Source: Aestuariibaculum marinum (GTDB lineage Bacteria > Bacteroidota > Bacteroidia > Flavobacteriales > Flavobacteriaceae). Taken from it: 64,000 bases of DNA. Shown here in pieces: positions 28,573 through 38,026 of the stretch (position 1 is its first letter; every line of letters starts with the position of its first letter). The position numbers and the translations under genes were made by a program. Where the stretch lies: NCBI RefSeq assembly GCF_014596975.1, contig NZ_JACVXD010000005.1:184893-248892 (forward strand), written 5' to 3'. Under the pieces are notes generated by a model. That model was given only the letters and a program-made list of their open reading frames with translations. It had not been told where the DNA came from and did no database searches.

Positions 28573-29481
28573 ATGAAAGCATTAGTGATTTCCGGTGGCG
28601 GAAGTAAAGGAGCGTTTGCTGGTGGTGTAGCGCAGTATTTAATGGAAGAACAAGGTAAAGAATACGACATGTTTCTTGGCACATCAACGGGAAGTTTGTT
28701 GGTGCCTCACTTAGCTGCAAACAATGTAGCTAAGCTTCATGAGATTTTTACCAATGTAAAGCAAAGTACCATTTTTAGTATAAACCCCTTTGTACAGCAT
28801 AAAAAGGATGGCAGGGAATACGTGTCTATCAATTATTTTAATTCTATACTACAATTTATAAAGCGAAAGCGCACCTTTGGTGAGAGTCATGCTTTACGAC
28901 GCCATATTAAAAAGCATTTTAGTGAAGACGAATTTAATTTAATTCGAGATACCAAGGAAGATGTGGTGGTTACCGTATCGAACCTGTCTAAAAATAGGGT
29001 GGAGTATAAGTCGATTAATGATTTTAGTTACGAAGAATTCTGCGACTGGATATGGATTTCCTGCAATTATATTCCTTTTATGTCTTTAGTTAAACGTGAT
29101 GGTTTTGAGTATGCCGATGGCGGATTGGGATGTGTAATTCCGATTCGGGAAGCCATTCTTCGGGGAGCCACCGAAGTTGATGCTATTGTGCTTGAAAGTG
29201 AAAATTTGGAATACAATAAAGTTTTAGGGAAAAATCCATTCTCTTTGATGATTAACTTGTTTGGTCACCTTTTAGATCAGGTGGAGAAGGCTGATATAGC
29301 CATTGGTAAACTTGCTGCAAAACACCGTGATGTTAAACTGAATTTATATTATACACCAACACAACTTACTGAAAACTCCTTGATATTTAGTAAAAAATTA
29401 ATGACTAAGTGGTGGGAAGATGGCTTTGAATATGCTAAACAAAAACATGAAAGTAAGCATGAGTTAAGTGATGTAAAGTAG
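28573..29481 (+). CDS. Patatin-like phospholipase, tandem copy 2
   Basis: 302 residues, clearly a paralogue of the preceding gene over its whole length. It shares VISGGGSKGAFAGGVAQYL at the start, GTSTGSLLV, EYADGGLG and the late NSLIF..K..T.WW pattern. Catalytic dyad intact. Differences concentrate in residues 70-130 and the C-terminus, suggesting that substrate or partner diverged after duplication. Followed by a strong terminator. Confidence 0.9.
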   Translation: MKALVISGGGSKGAFAGGVAQYLMEEQGKEYDMFLGTSTGSLLVPHLAANNVAKLHEIFTNVKQSTIFSINPFVQHKKDGREYVSINYFNSILQFIKRKRTFGESHALRRHIKKHFSEDEFNLIRDTKEDVVVTVSNLSKNRVEYKSINDFSYEEFCDWIWISCNYIPFMSLVKRDGFEYADGGLGCVIPIREAILRGATEVDAIVLESENLEYNKVLGKNPFSLMINLFGHLLDQVEKADIAIGKLAAKHRDVKLNLYYTPTQLTENSLIFSKKLMTKWWEDGFEYAKQKHESKHELSDVK

Positions 29482-29515
29482 AAAAAAAAAGACAACCTGT
29501 TAAGGTTGTCTTTTT
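29482..29515. terminator. Bidirectional terminator between patatin 2 and the 29539 gene
   Basis: GACAACCT (29491-29498) pairs with AGGTTGTC (29503-29510) across loop GTTA, flanked by nine A on the left and TTTTT on the right, so it can serve both converging transcripts. Confidence 0.88.
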
Positions 29516-29538
29516 AGCTGTATGCAAGAGTAAATTTG

Positions 29539-30060
29539 TTATAAAATATCTTTAACTTCTTCTTTTATAAATGATAGTGCTAAATCGCTTGGGGCACGGC
29601 GCTCTAACATTTCGGTTAATACCACTTCACGTAGTTTTTCGGCAGTATCTGTTTTTTCCAGTAAACTAGCTTTTCTGATTAATTGAATAGTGGCATTTTT
29701 AGCTGTGTTAATAATATTCCAGCATTCTTCACTTACGTAAATTTGCTGAGCTAAATTGTGTTCAAACTCCGATTCAATGGCTTGTATAAGCATACTTTCA
29801 TAGGTGTTTTTATCTGATGAGGTTGGTGCTACTCGAAGTAACAGTTTAGACGGCGTGATGCGCTCTAAATACAACGTCATGCGTTCGTAGGCTTGCAGTC
29901 GGGTAGGTAAAGCGTTTACCTGTAAATCTTTGTGTAATAAAAAACGTCTACGGCCATCTTCATTTTTTGTATGCTCTTTAAAAAAGTAATAGGCTATAAG
30001 TCCGGTGATTAAGGACGGAATAGCAAATAATAGTAAATCGATAATTCTTGACGAATCCAT
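29539..30060 (-). CDS. Membrane-anchored protein of unknown function (DUF7935-like)
   Basis: 173 residues: one N-terminal membrane segment (about 6-26), then a soluble helical domain (about 45-165) with the conserved-looking LPTRLQAYERMTLYLERITP segment. I believe it belongs to a Bacteroidota-wide uncharacterised family (DUF7935), but that name is from memory. It follows the GltB-like gene by 17 bases. Confidence 0.65.
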   Translation of the reverse strand: MDSSRIIDLLLFAIPSLITGLIAYYFFKEHTKNEDGRRRFLLHKDLQVNALPTRLQAYERMTLYLERITPSKLLLRVAPTSSDKNTYESMLIQAIESEFEHNLAQQIYVSEECWNIINTAKNATIQLIRKASLLEKTDTAEKLREVVLTEMLERRAPSDLALSFIKEEVKDIL

Positions 30061-30077
30061 ATAAAGTCGTGTTAAGT

Positions 30078-31634
30078 TTAATTATTCCCTCCCAAATATA
30101 TACAATCTTTTAAATCTTGCATGTCTGTAAATGGCACATGCGTTTTATTGTACATATAGGTTTTGTTTAGTTCTTTAGATAAGTTGTGGTCGTCTACATT
30201 AATTTCAATATCACTCATTTTAAATTGGCAAGGGTGTTCGTAACCTGCAGCATGTGTAATTTCAATAAATTCCTTCCTAAAGGTTTTAAAATACTGTGCA
30301 AGTCGTGCCGATTTTAATGTGGGGTCAATACCGCTTTGCAACCATTTACTTTGCGTGGCAACACCACTCGGGCAGCGATTAGTATGGCAAACTTGCGCCT
30401 GAATACATCCAATACTCATCATGGCTTCACGAGCAACATTAATACAGTCAGCTCCCATCGCGAAAGCCATTGCTGCTTTTGCTGGAAACCCTAATTTACC
30501 ACTGCCAATAAATACAATACGGTCGGTGAGTTCTTTACGTTGAAAGAGTTTGTATAGGTCGCTAAACCCGTAAACCCAAGGCAGAGAAACGTGATCGGCA
30601 AAACTAGGTGGGGCAGCGCCAGTGCCTCCTTCGCCACCATCTACAGTTATAAAATCAGGGCCTTTACCAGTTTTTATCATGAGATCTGCAAGTTCTTCCC
30701 ATTGTTCCAGCTTACCAATAGCTGCCTTTATACCCACAGGTAAACCGGTAGCTTCAGCTATTTTTTCAATAAAATCAACCATTTCTGGAATGGTTGTAAA
30801 TGCGGAATGGTTAGGTGGTGATAGAACATCTTTTCCTAATTCTACATGACGAATGGCTGCAATTTCTTTTGTGATTTTTGAAGCTGGTAACACACCACCT
30901 TTGCCTGGTTTAGCGCCTTGTGAGAGCTTTATTTCGATAGCACGGATAAACGGGTTTTCTTCAACTAATTTAACAAGTTTGTCTAATGAAAATGTACCGT
31001 CTTCATTGCGAACCCCAAAGTACCCAGTTCCGAAGTGAAAAATAACATCACCACCATAACTGTGGTAAGGCGAGAGTCCACCTTCACCTGTATTATGATA
31101 AGCGCCAGCCATTTTAACTCCTTTGTTTAAAGACTCAACAGCCTTGGCCGAAAGCGAACCAAAACTCATCGCCGAAACATTAATAACTGATGCCGGCCGA
31201 AATGGTTTTTTACGTTTATTGTGAAGCCCCATAACTTTAGCGCAGGGCAAAAAGGTTTTGTCTATTTCGTTTGGGTGGTTTTCTTTTGGTTTGAAGGGCA
31301 TCATGGCATTATTTATGAAAATATGCTGATGCGCATAAATATCGCGTTCGGTGCCAAAACCTTCATAGTTGTTTTCGTGTTTTGCTGAGGCGTAAACCCA
31401 ACCGCGTTCAATACGATTAAAAGGTAATTCTTCACGGTTGTTAGCCACTAAATACTGGCGAAGTTCTGGACCAATTTTTTCAAGCATATACCGAAGGTGA
31501 CCAACAATGGGGTAATTGTGACTGATGGTGTGCGCTTTTTGAATAAAAATATCGCGAATAGCAACAATGAGCAGTACAATTAAAATCCACATCCACCAGC
31601 TGATACCTGAAATAAAATCCATAAAATAAATCAA
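30078..31634 (-). CDS. FMN-binding glutamate-synthase-like protein (stand-alone GltB2 domain)
   Basis: 518 residues: one membrane segment near the N-terminus (about 10-27), then a TIM-barrel Glu_synthase domain with SAMSFGSLS, GEGGLSPYH, IEIKLSQGAKPGKGG and VDGGEGGTGAAP for FMN binding, and the 3Fe-4S cysteines in CIQAQVCHTNRCPSGVATQ. It lacks the glutaminase domain of true GltB, so it may use another electron or amide donor; the physiological reaction is unknown. It starts one base from the M20 gene stop. Confidence 0.88.
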   Translation of the reverse strand: MIYFMDFISGISWWMWILIVLLIVAIRDIFIQKAHTISHNYPIVGHLRYMLEKIGPELRQYLVANNREELPFNRIERGWVYASAKHENNYEGFGTERDIYAHQHIFINNAMMPFKPKENHPNEIDKTFLPCAKVMGLHNKRKKPFRPASVINVSAMSFGSLSAKAVESLNKGVKMAGAYHNTGEGGLSPYHSYGGDVIFHFGTGYFGVRNEDGTFSLDKLVKLVEENPFIRAIEIKLSQGAKPGKGGVLPASKITKEIAAIRHVELGKDVLSPPNHSAFTTIPEMVDFIEKIAEATGLPVGIKAAIGKLEQWEELADLMIKTGKGPDFITVDGGEGGTGAAPPSFADHVSLPWVYGFSDLYKLFQRKELTDRIVFIGSGKLGFPAKAAMAFAMGADCINVAREAMMSIGCIQAQVCHTNRCPSGVATQSKWLQSGIDPTLKSARLAQYFKTFRKEFIEITHAAGYEHPCQFKMSDIEINVDDHNLSKELNKTYMYNKTHVPFTDMQDLKDCIYLGGNN

Positions 31635-31635
31635 T

Positions 31636-32904
31636 TTAGTTGTTTAAATAATCAATGGCTAAGTTAGTCATCACTTTTACACCAAGCAACATACCGGCAT
31701 CATCAATCATAAAATCTGGCGTATGATGGGGGAAAGCAGCTTGATTTCCAGGGGTCATACCTCCTAAGAAAAAGTAAAACCCTGGTATTTTTTCCTGATA
31801 AAACGAGAAGTCTTCACCAATAGTTACGGCTTTAGTAAGTTTAACGTGATCATCGCCGGCTTCGCGTTGCAGGGTAGGGAGCATGAGGTTTACAAGACGT
31901 TCATCATTATAAGTTACGGCAGCTTCATTTCGAAATTCCATACGGGCCTCTCCACCATAAGCTTCGGCAATAGATGAAGCCATACTGGTCATACGTTGTA
32001 TGATTCGTTCTCTGGTATCAGGGTTTAGAGTTCTAATGGTTCCGGTGAGCTGGGCATTTTCAGGAATGATATTGTAGCGAACACCGCCTTCTATTTTACC
32101 AACGGTAATTACTGCAGGAGCATCGGTAAGGTCTGTTTCTCGACTTATTATACTCTGAAAACCATCAATAATTTTAGCTGAAATATAAATAGGATCAATT
32201 CCTGTCCAAGGTGTAGATCCATGCGTTTGCATTCCTTTTACATGAACCACAAAACGTTCAACGGATGCCATAATACCTTCTGGTTTGTATTGTATGTGGC
32301 CAACAGGGATTTCAGATTTTATGTGTAACCCGAAAATGGCGTCAACATCAGGGTTTTTTAGTACCCCTTCTTTAATCATTAATTTGGCACCACCTTCTTC
32401 TCCGGGCGGCGGACCTTCTTCAGCAGGTTGAAAAATGAATTTAACCGTTCCTTTTATCTTATCTTTGTGTTTAGATAATATTTCGGCAGCCCCCATAAGT
32501 ATGGCAATATGGCTATCGTGTCCGCAAGCGTGCATAACACCAGTGGTGTTTCCTAAAAATTCAGTAGTTTCATTAGATTTGAACGGAAGGTCATTACGTT
32601 CGGTAACCGGTAAGGCATCAATATCTGCTCTTAACGCGACCACTTTTCCTGTAGTATTACCTTTTAAAATACCTACAACTCCGGTTTTAGCAATTCCTGT
32701 TTTTACTTCAATTCCTAAGTCTTTTAAGTGTTTAGCTATTTTGTCAGCTGTTTTAAATTCTCTGTTTGAAAGTTCTGGATACTGATGAAAATGATGTCGC
32801 CATTCTATTATTTTGGGTTCGATAGCTTTGATTTCTTTATCTAATGAGGTTTGAGCAAAACAGTTAGAAATACTTAAGGCAAGAAGTAATTTGAAAATCC
32901 TCAT
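31636..32904 (-). CDS. M20-family amidohydrolase (hippurate hydrolase / N-acyl-amino-acid hydrolase type), exported
   Basis: 422 residues with a short signal peptide (LLLALSISNCFAQ; the cysteine could instead mark a lipoprotein). Metal and catalytic blocks: HHFHQYPELS, LRADIDALP, MHACGHDSH, FQPAEEGPPPGEEGG, and the late TIGEDFSFYQ..GFYFFLGG. It hydrolyses amide-linked acyl amino acids with two metal ions. First gene of the minus-strand run 32904-29539. Confidence 0.88.
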   Translation of the reverse strand: MRIFKLLLALSISNCFAQTSLDKEIKAIEPKIIEWRHHFHQYPELSNREFKTADKIAKHLKDLGIEVKTGIAKTGVVGILKGNTTGKVVALRADIDALPVTERNDLPFKSNETTEFLGNTTGVMHACGHDSHIAILMGAAEILSKHKDKIKGTVKFIFQPAEEGPPPGEEGGAKLMIKEGVLKNPDVDAIFGLHIKSEIPVGHIQYKPEGIMASVERFVVHVKGMQTHGSTPWTGIDPIYISAKIIDGFQSIISRETDLTDAPAVITVGKIEGGVRYNIIPENAQLTGTIRTLNPDTRERIIQRMTSMASSIAEAYGGEARMEFRNEAAVTYNDERLVNLMLPTLQREAGDDHVKLTKAVTIGEDFSFYQEKIPGFYFFLGGMTPGNQAAFPHHTPDFMIDDAGMLLGVKVMTNLAIDYLNN

Positions 32905-33045
32905 AGACAGGTGGTTTAGATTGTTTCATAAATATATTTAAAATTAAATAAAGGGAACGGCAGTAATTGTTTATAATTATTAATAAAACCATTTAATTAA
33001 ACGGTTGGCAATGTTTAATTTTAGCCCTTAAAATCGAAATTAATT

Positions 33046-35409
33046 TTGGAGAAGTATTTAAGTCAGTTAAACGAGGCGCAGTTAGCACCTACCATTCAGA
33101 AAGATGGACCGATGATTGTGATTGCAGGTGCGGGGTCCGGAAAAACACGTGTGTTAACCTATAGAATCGCTTATCTAATGAGTCAAGGGGTTGATGCTTT
33201 TAATATTTTATCGTTAACCTTTACCAATAAGGCTGCGCGTGAAATGAAAGAGCGTATTGCTGCTATAGTGGGACAAAGTGAGGCCAGAAATTTATGGATG
33301 GGAACGTTTCACTCGATTTTTGCCAAGATTTTACGTATTGAAGCTGATAAATTAGGCTATCCAACCAATTTTACGATTTATGACTCTCAGGATTCTGATA
33401 AATTAATAGGTTCCATTATTCGTGAAATGGGGCTTGATAAAGATATTTACAAGGCAAAATCTATTCGTTCTAGAATATCGTCGTATAAAAACAGTTTGAT
33501 AACGGTACGTGCTTATTTTCAGAATTCTGAATTACAGGAAGCCGATGCCATGGCGAGACGTCCGAGAATGGGAGATATTTATAAAGCCTATGTAGATCGA
33601 TGCTTTAAAGCTGGTGCTATGGATTTTGATGATTTATTATTGAAAACCAACGAGCTTTTAACCCGTTTCCCGGAGGTGCTGATGAAGTATCAAAATAGAT
33701 TCCGTTACATCCTGGTAGACGAGTATCAGGATACCAACCATTCTCAGTATTTAATTGTACGGGCTTTATCTGATAAGTTTCAGAATATTTGTGTGGTAGG
33801 AGATGATGCGCAGAGTATTTATGCCTTCCGTGGTGCGAATATTAATAATATTTTAAATTTCCAGAAAGATTACGATAATGTAAAACTGTTCCGATTAGAA
33901 CAGAATTACCGTTCGACTAAGAATATTGTAAACGCAGCCAATTCCATTATTGATAAAAACCAGACCAAGCTTGATAAGGTCGTTTGGACCGCTAACGATG
34001 AAGGAGGTAAAATTGTAGTCAATCGTTCATTAACCGATGGTGACGAGGGGCGTTATGTAGCCAGTACCATTTGGGAAACTAAAATGAATGAGCAACTGGA
34101 GAATAAAGATTTTGCCGTTTTATATAGAACCAACGCGCAGTCCAGAGCTATTGAGGATGCGTTGCGTAAACGCGATATTCCTTATAAAATTTATGGAGGC
34201 TTATCGTTTTATCAGCGCAAAGAGATTAAGGATGTTATTTCGTATTTACGATTAATCATCAATCCTGCCGATGAAGAAGCGTTAAAGCGCGTGATAAACT
34301 TTCCGCCTCGTGGTATAGGCGCGACTACGGTAGATCGATTAGTGGTGGCTGCTAATGGTTATAACCGTTCCATTTTTGAGGTGATGAAAAATATCGATAA
34401 GACCGATGTTAAAATTAACTCAGGAACGAAAGGAAAACTACAGGATTTTGTAACCCTGATTGAAAGTTATCAGGTAATGAATCAAAATGCTGATGTGTTT
34501 GAGTTGGCTGAACACGTAACCCGTACCAGTGGATTAATTAAAGAATTTAAGAAAGATGCCACGCCAGAAGGTGTAACTCGTATGGAAAACATTGAAGAGT
34601 TACTGAATGGTATGAAGGATTTTGTTGAGGGGCAGCGAGAAGTGGCTGATGCAACGGCATCTTTAGCAGAATTTTTGGAGGATGTTGCTCTGTCAAGTGA
34701 TTTAGATTCTGATAAGGAAGATGTTGATCACGTGGCTTTAATGACGATTCACCTGGCGAAAGGATTGGAGTTTCCTCATGTGTTTATAGTCGGTTTAGAG
34801 GAAGATTTATTCCCGAGTGCCATGAGTATGAATACACGTAGTGAATTGGAAGAAGAACGACGTTTATTTTATGTGGCATTAACGCGTGCTGAAAAACAAG
34901 CGTATTTAACGTATGCCTTATCCAGATACCGCTGGGGAAAGCTGGTAGATGCCGACCCTAGTCGATTTATTTCAGAAATAGATGAGCAGTATTTAGATAT
35001 TACCACACCAATTGAAGAGCGTCGTATCAACCCGATGCTCGATGCCGATATTTTTGGAGATGTGAGTCCGAATACAAGACAAAATGTAGCCTCTAATAAT
35101 ATTCGGTTTAAACCAGCTAAGCAGGCAAACCTTAAAAAGGGGAGTGCTCCAAAGGAACAACCAAAGTTTCAACCGAATGCTCCTAAAAAGTTAACAAAGG
35201 TGGAGTCGTCAAGTTCATCTGGGCAAGAAGCTAATTTGTTTGATGGTAAATTAGTGCCGGGAAATGTTGTCAATCATATGCGTTTCGGTAAAGGTGAAGT
35301 CCTAAAAATAGAAGGCACAGGAGCCGATGTGAAAGCTGAAATTAAATTTCAGCAAGTTGGGGTTAAGAAATTGCTTTTACGTTTTGCAAAACTAGATGTT
35401 ATAGGCTAA
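33046..35409 (+). CDS. UvrD/PcrA-type superfamily 1 DNA helicase
   Basis: 787 residues from TTG at 33046, which preserves the family N-terminus EKYLSQLNEAQLAPTI (Q motif); the next ATG would delete it. Motifs: Walker A GAGSGKTR (about 29-36), LSLTFTNKAAREM, DEYQDTN, GDDAQSIYAFRGA, LEQNYRS, and C-terminal MTIHLAKGLEFPHVF, ALTRAEK. The tail ends in a Tudor-like module (VVNHMRFGKGEVLKIEG..). It unwinds DNA 3'-5' in excision repair and replication restart. PcrA or UvrD naming cannot be decided by sequence alone. Confidence 0.93.
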   Translation: MEKYLSQLNEAQLAPTIQKDGPMIVIAGAGSGKTRVLTYRIAYLMSQGVDAFNILSLTFTNKAAREMKERIAAIVGQSEARNLWMGTFHSIFAKILRIEADKLGYPTNFTIYDSQDSDKLIGSIIREMGLDKDIYKAKSIRSRISSYKNSLITVRAYFQNSELQEADAMARRPRMGDIYKAYVDRCFKAGAMDFDDLLLKTNELLTRFPEVLMKYQNRFRYILVDEYQDTNHSQYLIVRALSDKFQNICVVGDDAQSIYAFRGANINNILNFQKDYDNVKLFRLEQNYRSTKNIVNAANSIIDKNQTKLDKVVWTANDEGGKIVVNRSLTDGDEGRYVASTIWETKMNEQLENKDFAVLYRTNAQSRAIEDALRKRDIPYKIYGGLSFYQRKEIKDVISYLRLIINPADEEALKRVINFPPRGIGATTVDRLVVAANGYNRSIFEVMKNIDKTDVKINSGTKGKLQDFVTLIESYQVMNQNADVFELAEHVTRTSGLIKEFKKDATPEGVTRMENIEELLNGMKDFVEGQREVADATASLAEFLEDVALSSDLDSDKEDVDHVALMTIHLAKGLEFPHVFIVGLEEDLFPSAMSMNTRSELEEERRLFYVALTRAEKQAYLTYALSRYRWGKLVDADPSRFISEIDEQYLDITTPIEERRINPMLDADIFGDVSPNTRQNVASNNIRFKPAKQANLKKGSAPKEQPKFQPNAPKKLTKVESSSSSGQEANLFDGKLVPGNVVNHMRFGKGEVLKIEGTGADVKAEIKFQQVGVKKLLLRFAKLDVIG

Positions 35410-35437
35410 AACCTCATAAAAAGTTTCAAACTTTAAT

Positions 35438-35470
35438 AAAAAAAGCCTGTGTTATTAACACAGGCTTTTT
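35438..35470. terminator. Strong terminator after the UvrD-type helicase
   Basis: AAAAAGCCTGTGTT pairs with AACACAGGCTTTTT around a 3-base loop, with an A tract before and a T tract after. Lies 30 bases past the helicase stop. Confidence 0.9.
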
Positions 35471-35666
35471 GAGTTAGTCACTCTATAAGTAATCGAAATA
35501 TTTTTATTGTTTGTTCTGAATAAATGTAGTTAAATACTTCAGAAAAGACAAATAAAAAGTAAGATTTTTATTCCGCATTATGTAAATGTTTACTTGAGCT
35601 AAAAATATTGTTTTACAATTGAAAAAATGTCGCTAACTTGTTACTTGAAGAGAATATACAGTACCT

Positions 35667-36287
35667 ATGGCTGAGTTTATAAAAATTTACGAAGAAAATC
35701 CGAACCCGAAAGCAATTGAAAAAGTTGTTGATGTTTTAAAACGTGGCGGATTAATAATTTATCCAACCGATACGGTTTATGGATTGGGTTGTGACATAAG
35801 TAATATTAAGGCTTTAGAGAAGGTGGCACGTATTAAGCAGGTGAAACTTGAAAAGTCTAATTTTTCATTTATCTGTCATGATTTAAGTCATTTAAGCGAT
35901 TATGTAAAACAGATTGATACATCGACTTTTAAGGTCTTAAAACGAGCGCTTCCGGGGCCTTATACATTTATCCTTCCGGGTTCTAAAAATTTACCGCATC
36001 CATTTAAGAAAAAGAAAACAGTTGGTATTCGTGTGCCAGATAATAAAATCGCTTTAGAGATTGTTAAGAAGTTAGGTCATCCTATTATTTCGACATCTAT
36101 TCGTGATGAAGATGAGGTGATTGAATATACTACCGACCCGGAACTTATCTTGGAAAAATGGGATAACTTGGTTGATGTTGTTATTGATGGCGGTTATGGG
36201 GACAATAATCCTTCAACAGTCATTGATATGTCTGAAGACCCAGTAATAATTGTTAGGGAGGGAAAAGGAAGTTTAGAAGTGTTATAA
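35667..36287 (+). CDS. yciO: YciO/Sua5/YrdC-family protein, YciO-like branch
   Basis: 206 residues forming a YrdC domain: YPTDTVYGLGCD (about 32-43), ALPGPYTFILPG (about 93-105), VGIRVPD and STSIR. TsaC/Sua5 enzymes that make threonylcarbamoyl-AMP carry a KGRP-type basic motif; here the equivalent stretch is RIKQVKLEKSNFSFICHDLS, which resembles E. coli YciO. Automatic pipelines would call it L-threonylcarbamoyladenylate synthase, but that activity is doubtful. Appears monocistronic. Confidence 0.75.
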   Translation: MAEFIKIYEENPNPKAIEKVVDVLKRGGLIIYPTDTVYGLGCDISNIKALEKVARIKQVKLEKSNFSFICHDLSHLSDYVKQIDTSTFKVLKRALPGPYTFILPGSKNLPHPFKKKKTVGIRVPDNKIALEIVKKLGHPIISTSIRDEDEVIEYTTDPELILEKWDNLVDVVIDGGYGDNNPSTVIDMSEDPVIIVREGKGSLEVL

Positions 36288-36306
36288 TTATTAGGCTATT
36301 TTAGTT

Positions 36307-36753
36307 TTATATTTCAACGTTAGGAAGTTCTTTTTCTAATCTGTCGAAATTTTCCTCATTCTTAGGTCCGGCAAACACTCTTATTTTTTCACAGGTATTA
36401 GGGCAATCGAAAATCATTCTAAAAGAGATTTGGGTTTCTGAATCATTAAGCTTTTCGAAGCCTATTTCCATATCAAATATAGGGTGCGAAGTACGGCTCA
36501 TTGATACCAATTTTTGTGGCTTAATAGTTTTAAAGATAGATGCGTTTTCATAATTAGCTTTTGTTGGAGAGTGCATGGTTAGCGACCATTTACCACCGGG
36601 ACGCAAGTCAAATTCATGAAACGTATTGGTGTATCCTTCAGGTCCCCACCATACTTTTAAATGCGACGGATTAGAAAAGGCCTGATATACTTTGTCTACA
36701 GGGGCTTTTAGGATGCGTTCATTGTAAATTTCTCGGTTGGTTTTAGTTGGCAT
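36307..36753 (-). CDS. SRPBCC (AHSA1/START-like) family protein
   Basis: 148 residues with the typical opening ILKAPVDKVYQAFSNPSHLKVWWGP and the middle FDLRPGGKWSLTMH of activator-of-Hsp90-like SRPBCC proteins, which bind hydrophobic ligands in a helix-grip fold. No specific ligand can be inferred. Convergent with the YciO-like gene. Confidence 0.85.
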   Translation of the reverse strand: MPTKTNREIYNERILKAPVDKVYQAFSNPSHLKVWWGPEGYTNTFHEFDLRPGGKWSLTMHSPTKANYENASIFKTIKPQKLVSMSRTSHPIFDMEIGFEKLNDSETQISFRMIFDCPNTCEKIRVFAGPKNEENFDRLEKELPNVEI

Positions 36754-36840
36754 TAGGTTGATTTTGTATTGATTAGGATTTCAATATAATAAATAATGTT
36801 GATTTTTAAAAAAGGAACAAGGGGAGATGATTTAATAAAT

Positions 36841-36870
36841 AAAGCCCGACCATTTGGTCGAGCTTTATTA
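36841..36870 (-). terminator. Terminator of the T9SS cargo gene
   Basis: AAAGCCCGACC (36841-36851), loop ATTT, GGTCGAGCTTT (36856-36866). The one imperfect position is a G-U pair only in minus-strand RNA (C-A in plus-strand RNA), matching use by the minus-strand gene that ends at 36887. Member of the CGACC/GGTCG hairpin group. Confidence 0.75.
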
Positions 36871-36886
36871 TATTCTAGGAATATAT

Positions 36887-37999
36887 TTACTTTATTATTA
36901 GCTTTTTGGTTGAAACGTTGTTGTTCTCAGTTACTTTAAGGATATATATGCCAGGGCTTAAATTTCTAGTACTAATGCTTTGATGATTATCAATAGAAGT
37001 ATGTAGTATCAATTTTCCAAGGGTGTTATATAAATCTACTTGCTTTGTTAAGTTTTTTGCGGATGTTACATAAAATATGTTATTAACTGGGTTTGGGTAA
37101 ACTGAAAAACCTTCAATTTTGTTTTTTGATGTAGATAACGGGTTTCCAACCGTAAATCCACTAGAGTTGCTATCAACAACGAAACCATCTACATAGACTA
37201 AGACTTCAACTTCATAAACACCATCATCGGGGTTTTGAATAACATAGGTTTGACCTGTAATACTTGCTGAAATTGGAGTTCCGTTATTTATAACAATTTC
37301 TACGGCATCCGCATTTCCATCTATTGAATATGTAACAAGAACCTGTGTCGTTCCACTTAGGTAACTAGAGCCGTCGTCAGGGCTTGTTAAATCCACAGAA
37401 GGAAAATTTTCCACATCTGAAACAATAGCAATGTATTCTAAAGCAAAATCTTCGTCACTTTCTGTTAATCCTTCAAATTGAATACGTATGCTGAATGACT
37501 CAGTCCCAGAAAGACTTTCAATAGTATAATCAAATTCTTCAACAGAATTTCCTAAGGATGTACCATCACCTGATAAAATAGGTGTAGTATTTTCACCTGT
37601 TCCAGAAAAAACAAGCATGTCCGTCCAAGATCCAGATCCAATTTGATACTGAATACGAACAACATCGGTAGCATCCCAAGTGTTTAATTCACTGATAGCT
37701 GCTCCTAATGCTACAGTTGCGTTTTTCTCGCCATTTAAGGTATACGGCCCGTAGGTCATGGTTTGATTGCTTGATAATTGTCTTGCACCAAAAAATTGGC
37801 GATCAATATCTATATTAGAACTGATATTAGTGTTTGAAACGAGACCAAAATATTCACTGTTACTAGTTACGTATTCGGTAGTAGAAAGGTTGTATGTTCC
37901 GGTTTCACCTGTAATAAAGTCGTCAATGTAGTGGGCTGTTTGTGCAAATGACGCAAAAGTCATTAAAAGTAGGGTAAATACAAGGTAATTTTTTCTCAT
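36887..37999 (-). CDS. Secreted protein with T9SS type A C-terminal sorting domain
   Basis: 370 residues: a signal peptide (YLVFTLLLMTFASFAQ), a beta-sandwich region (about 25-195) with no catalytic motif I recognise, an Ig-like segment (about 200-285; VDLTSPDDGSSYLSGT), and a C-terminal sorting domain (about 297-370) with FSVYPNPVNNIFYV and ending NNVSTKKLIIK. The sorting domain directs export through the type IX secretion system and surface anchoring. Own promoter (38027-38034) and terminator. Function of the cargo part unknown; adhesion or ligand binding is inference. Confidence 0.88.
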   Translation of the reverse strand: MRKNYLVFTLLLMTFASFAQTAHYIDDFITGETGTYNLSTTEYVTSNSEYFGLVSNTNISSNIDIDRQFFGARQLSSNQTMTYGPYTLNGEKNATVALGAAISELNTWDATDVVRIQYQIGSGSWTDMLVFSGTGENTTPILSGDGTSLGNSVEEFDYTIESLSGTESFSIRIQFEGLTESDEDFALEYIAIVSDVENFPSVDLTSPDDGSSYLSGTTQVLVTYSIDGNADAVEIVINNGTPISASITGQTYVIQNPDDGVYEVEVLVYVDGFVVDSNSSGFTVGNPLSTSKNKIEGFSVYPNPVNNIFYVTSAKNLTKQVDLYNTLGKLILHTSIDNHQSISTRNLSPGIYILKVTENNNVSTKKLIIK

Positions 38000-38026
38000 A
38001 ATTTAATTTTTAAAATTCTTACATTT

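Noticed and set aside
27667..29481. Patatins as an antiphage (CapV/CBASS-like) effector system
   Set aside because: No cyclic-nucleotide synthase or accessory genes nearby; neighbours are an M1 peptidase and housekeeping genes.
33041..33048. TAATTTTG at the UvrD-type helicase start
   Set aside because: It matches TAnnTTTG but includes the TTG start codon, so transcription from it would begin inside the gene; probably chance.
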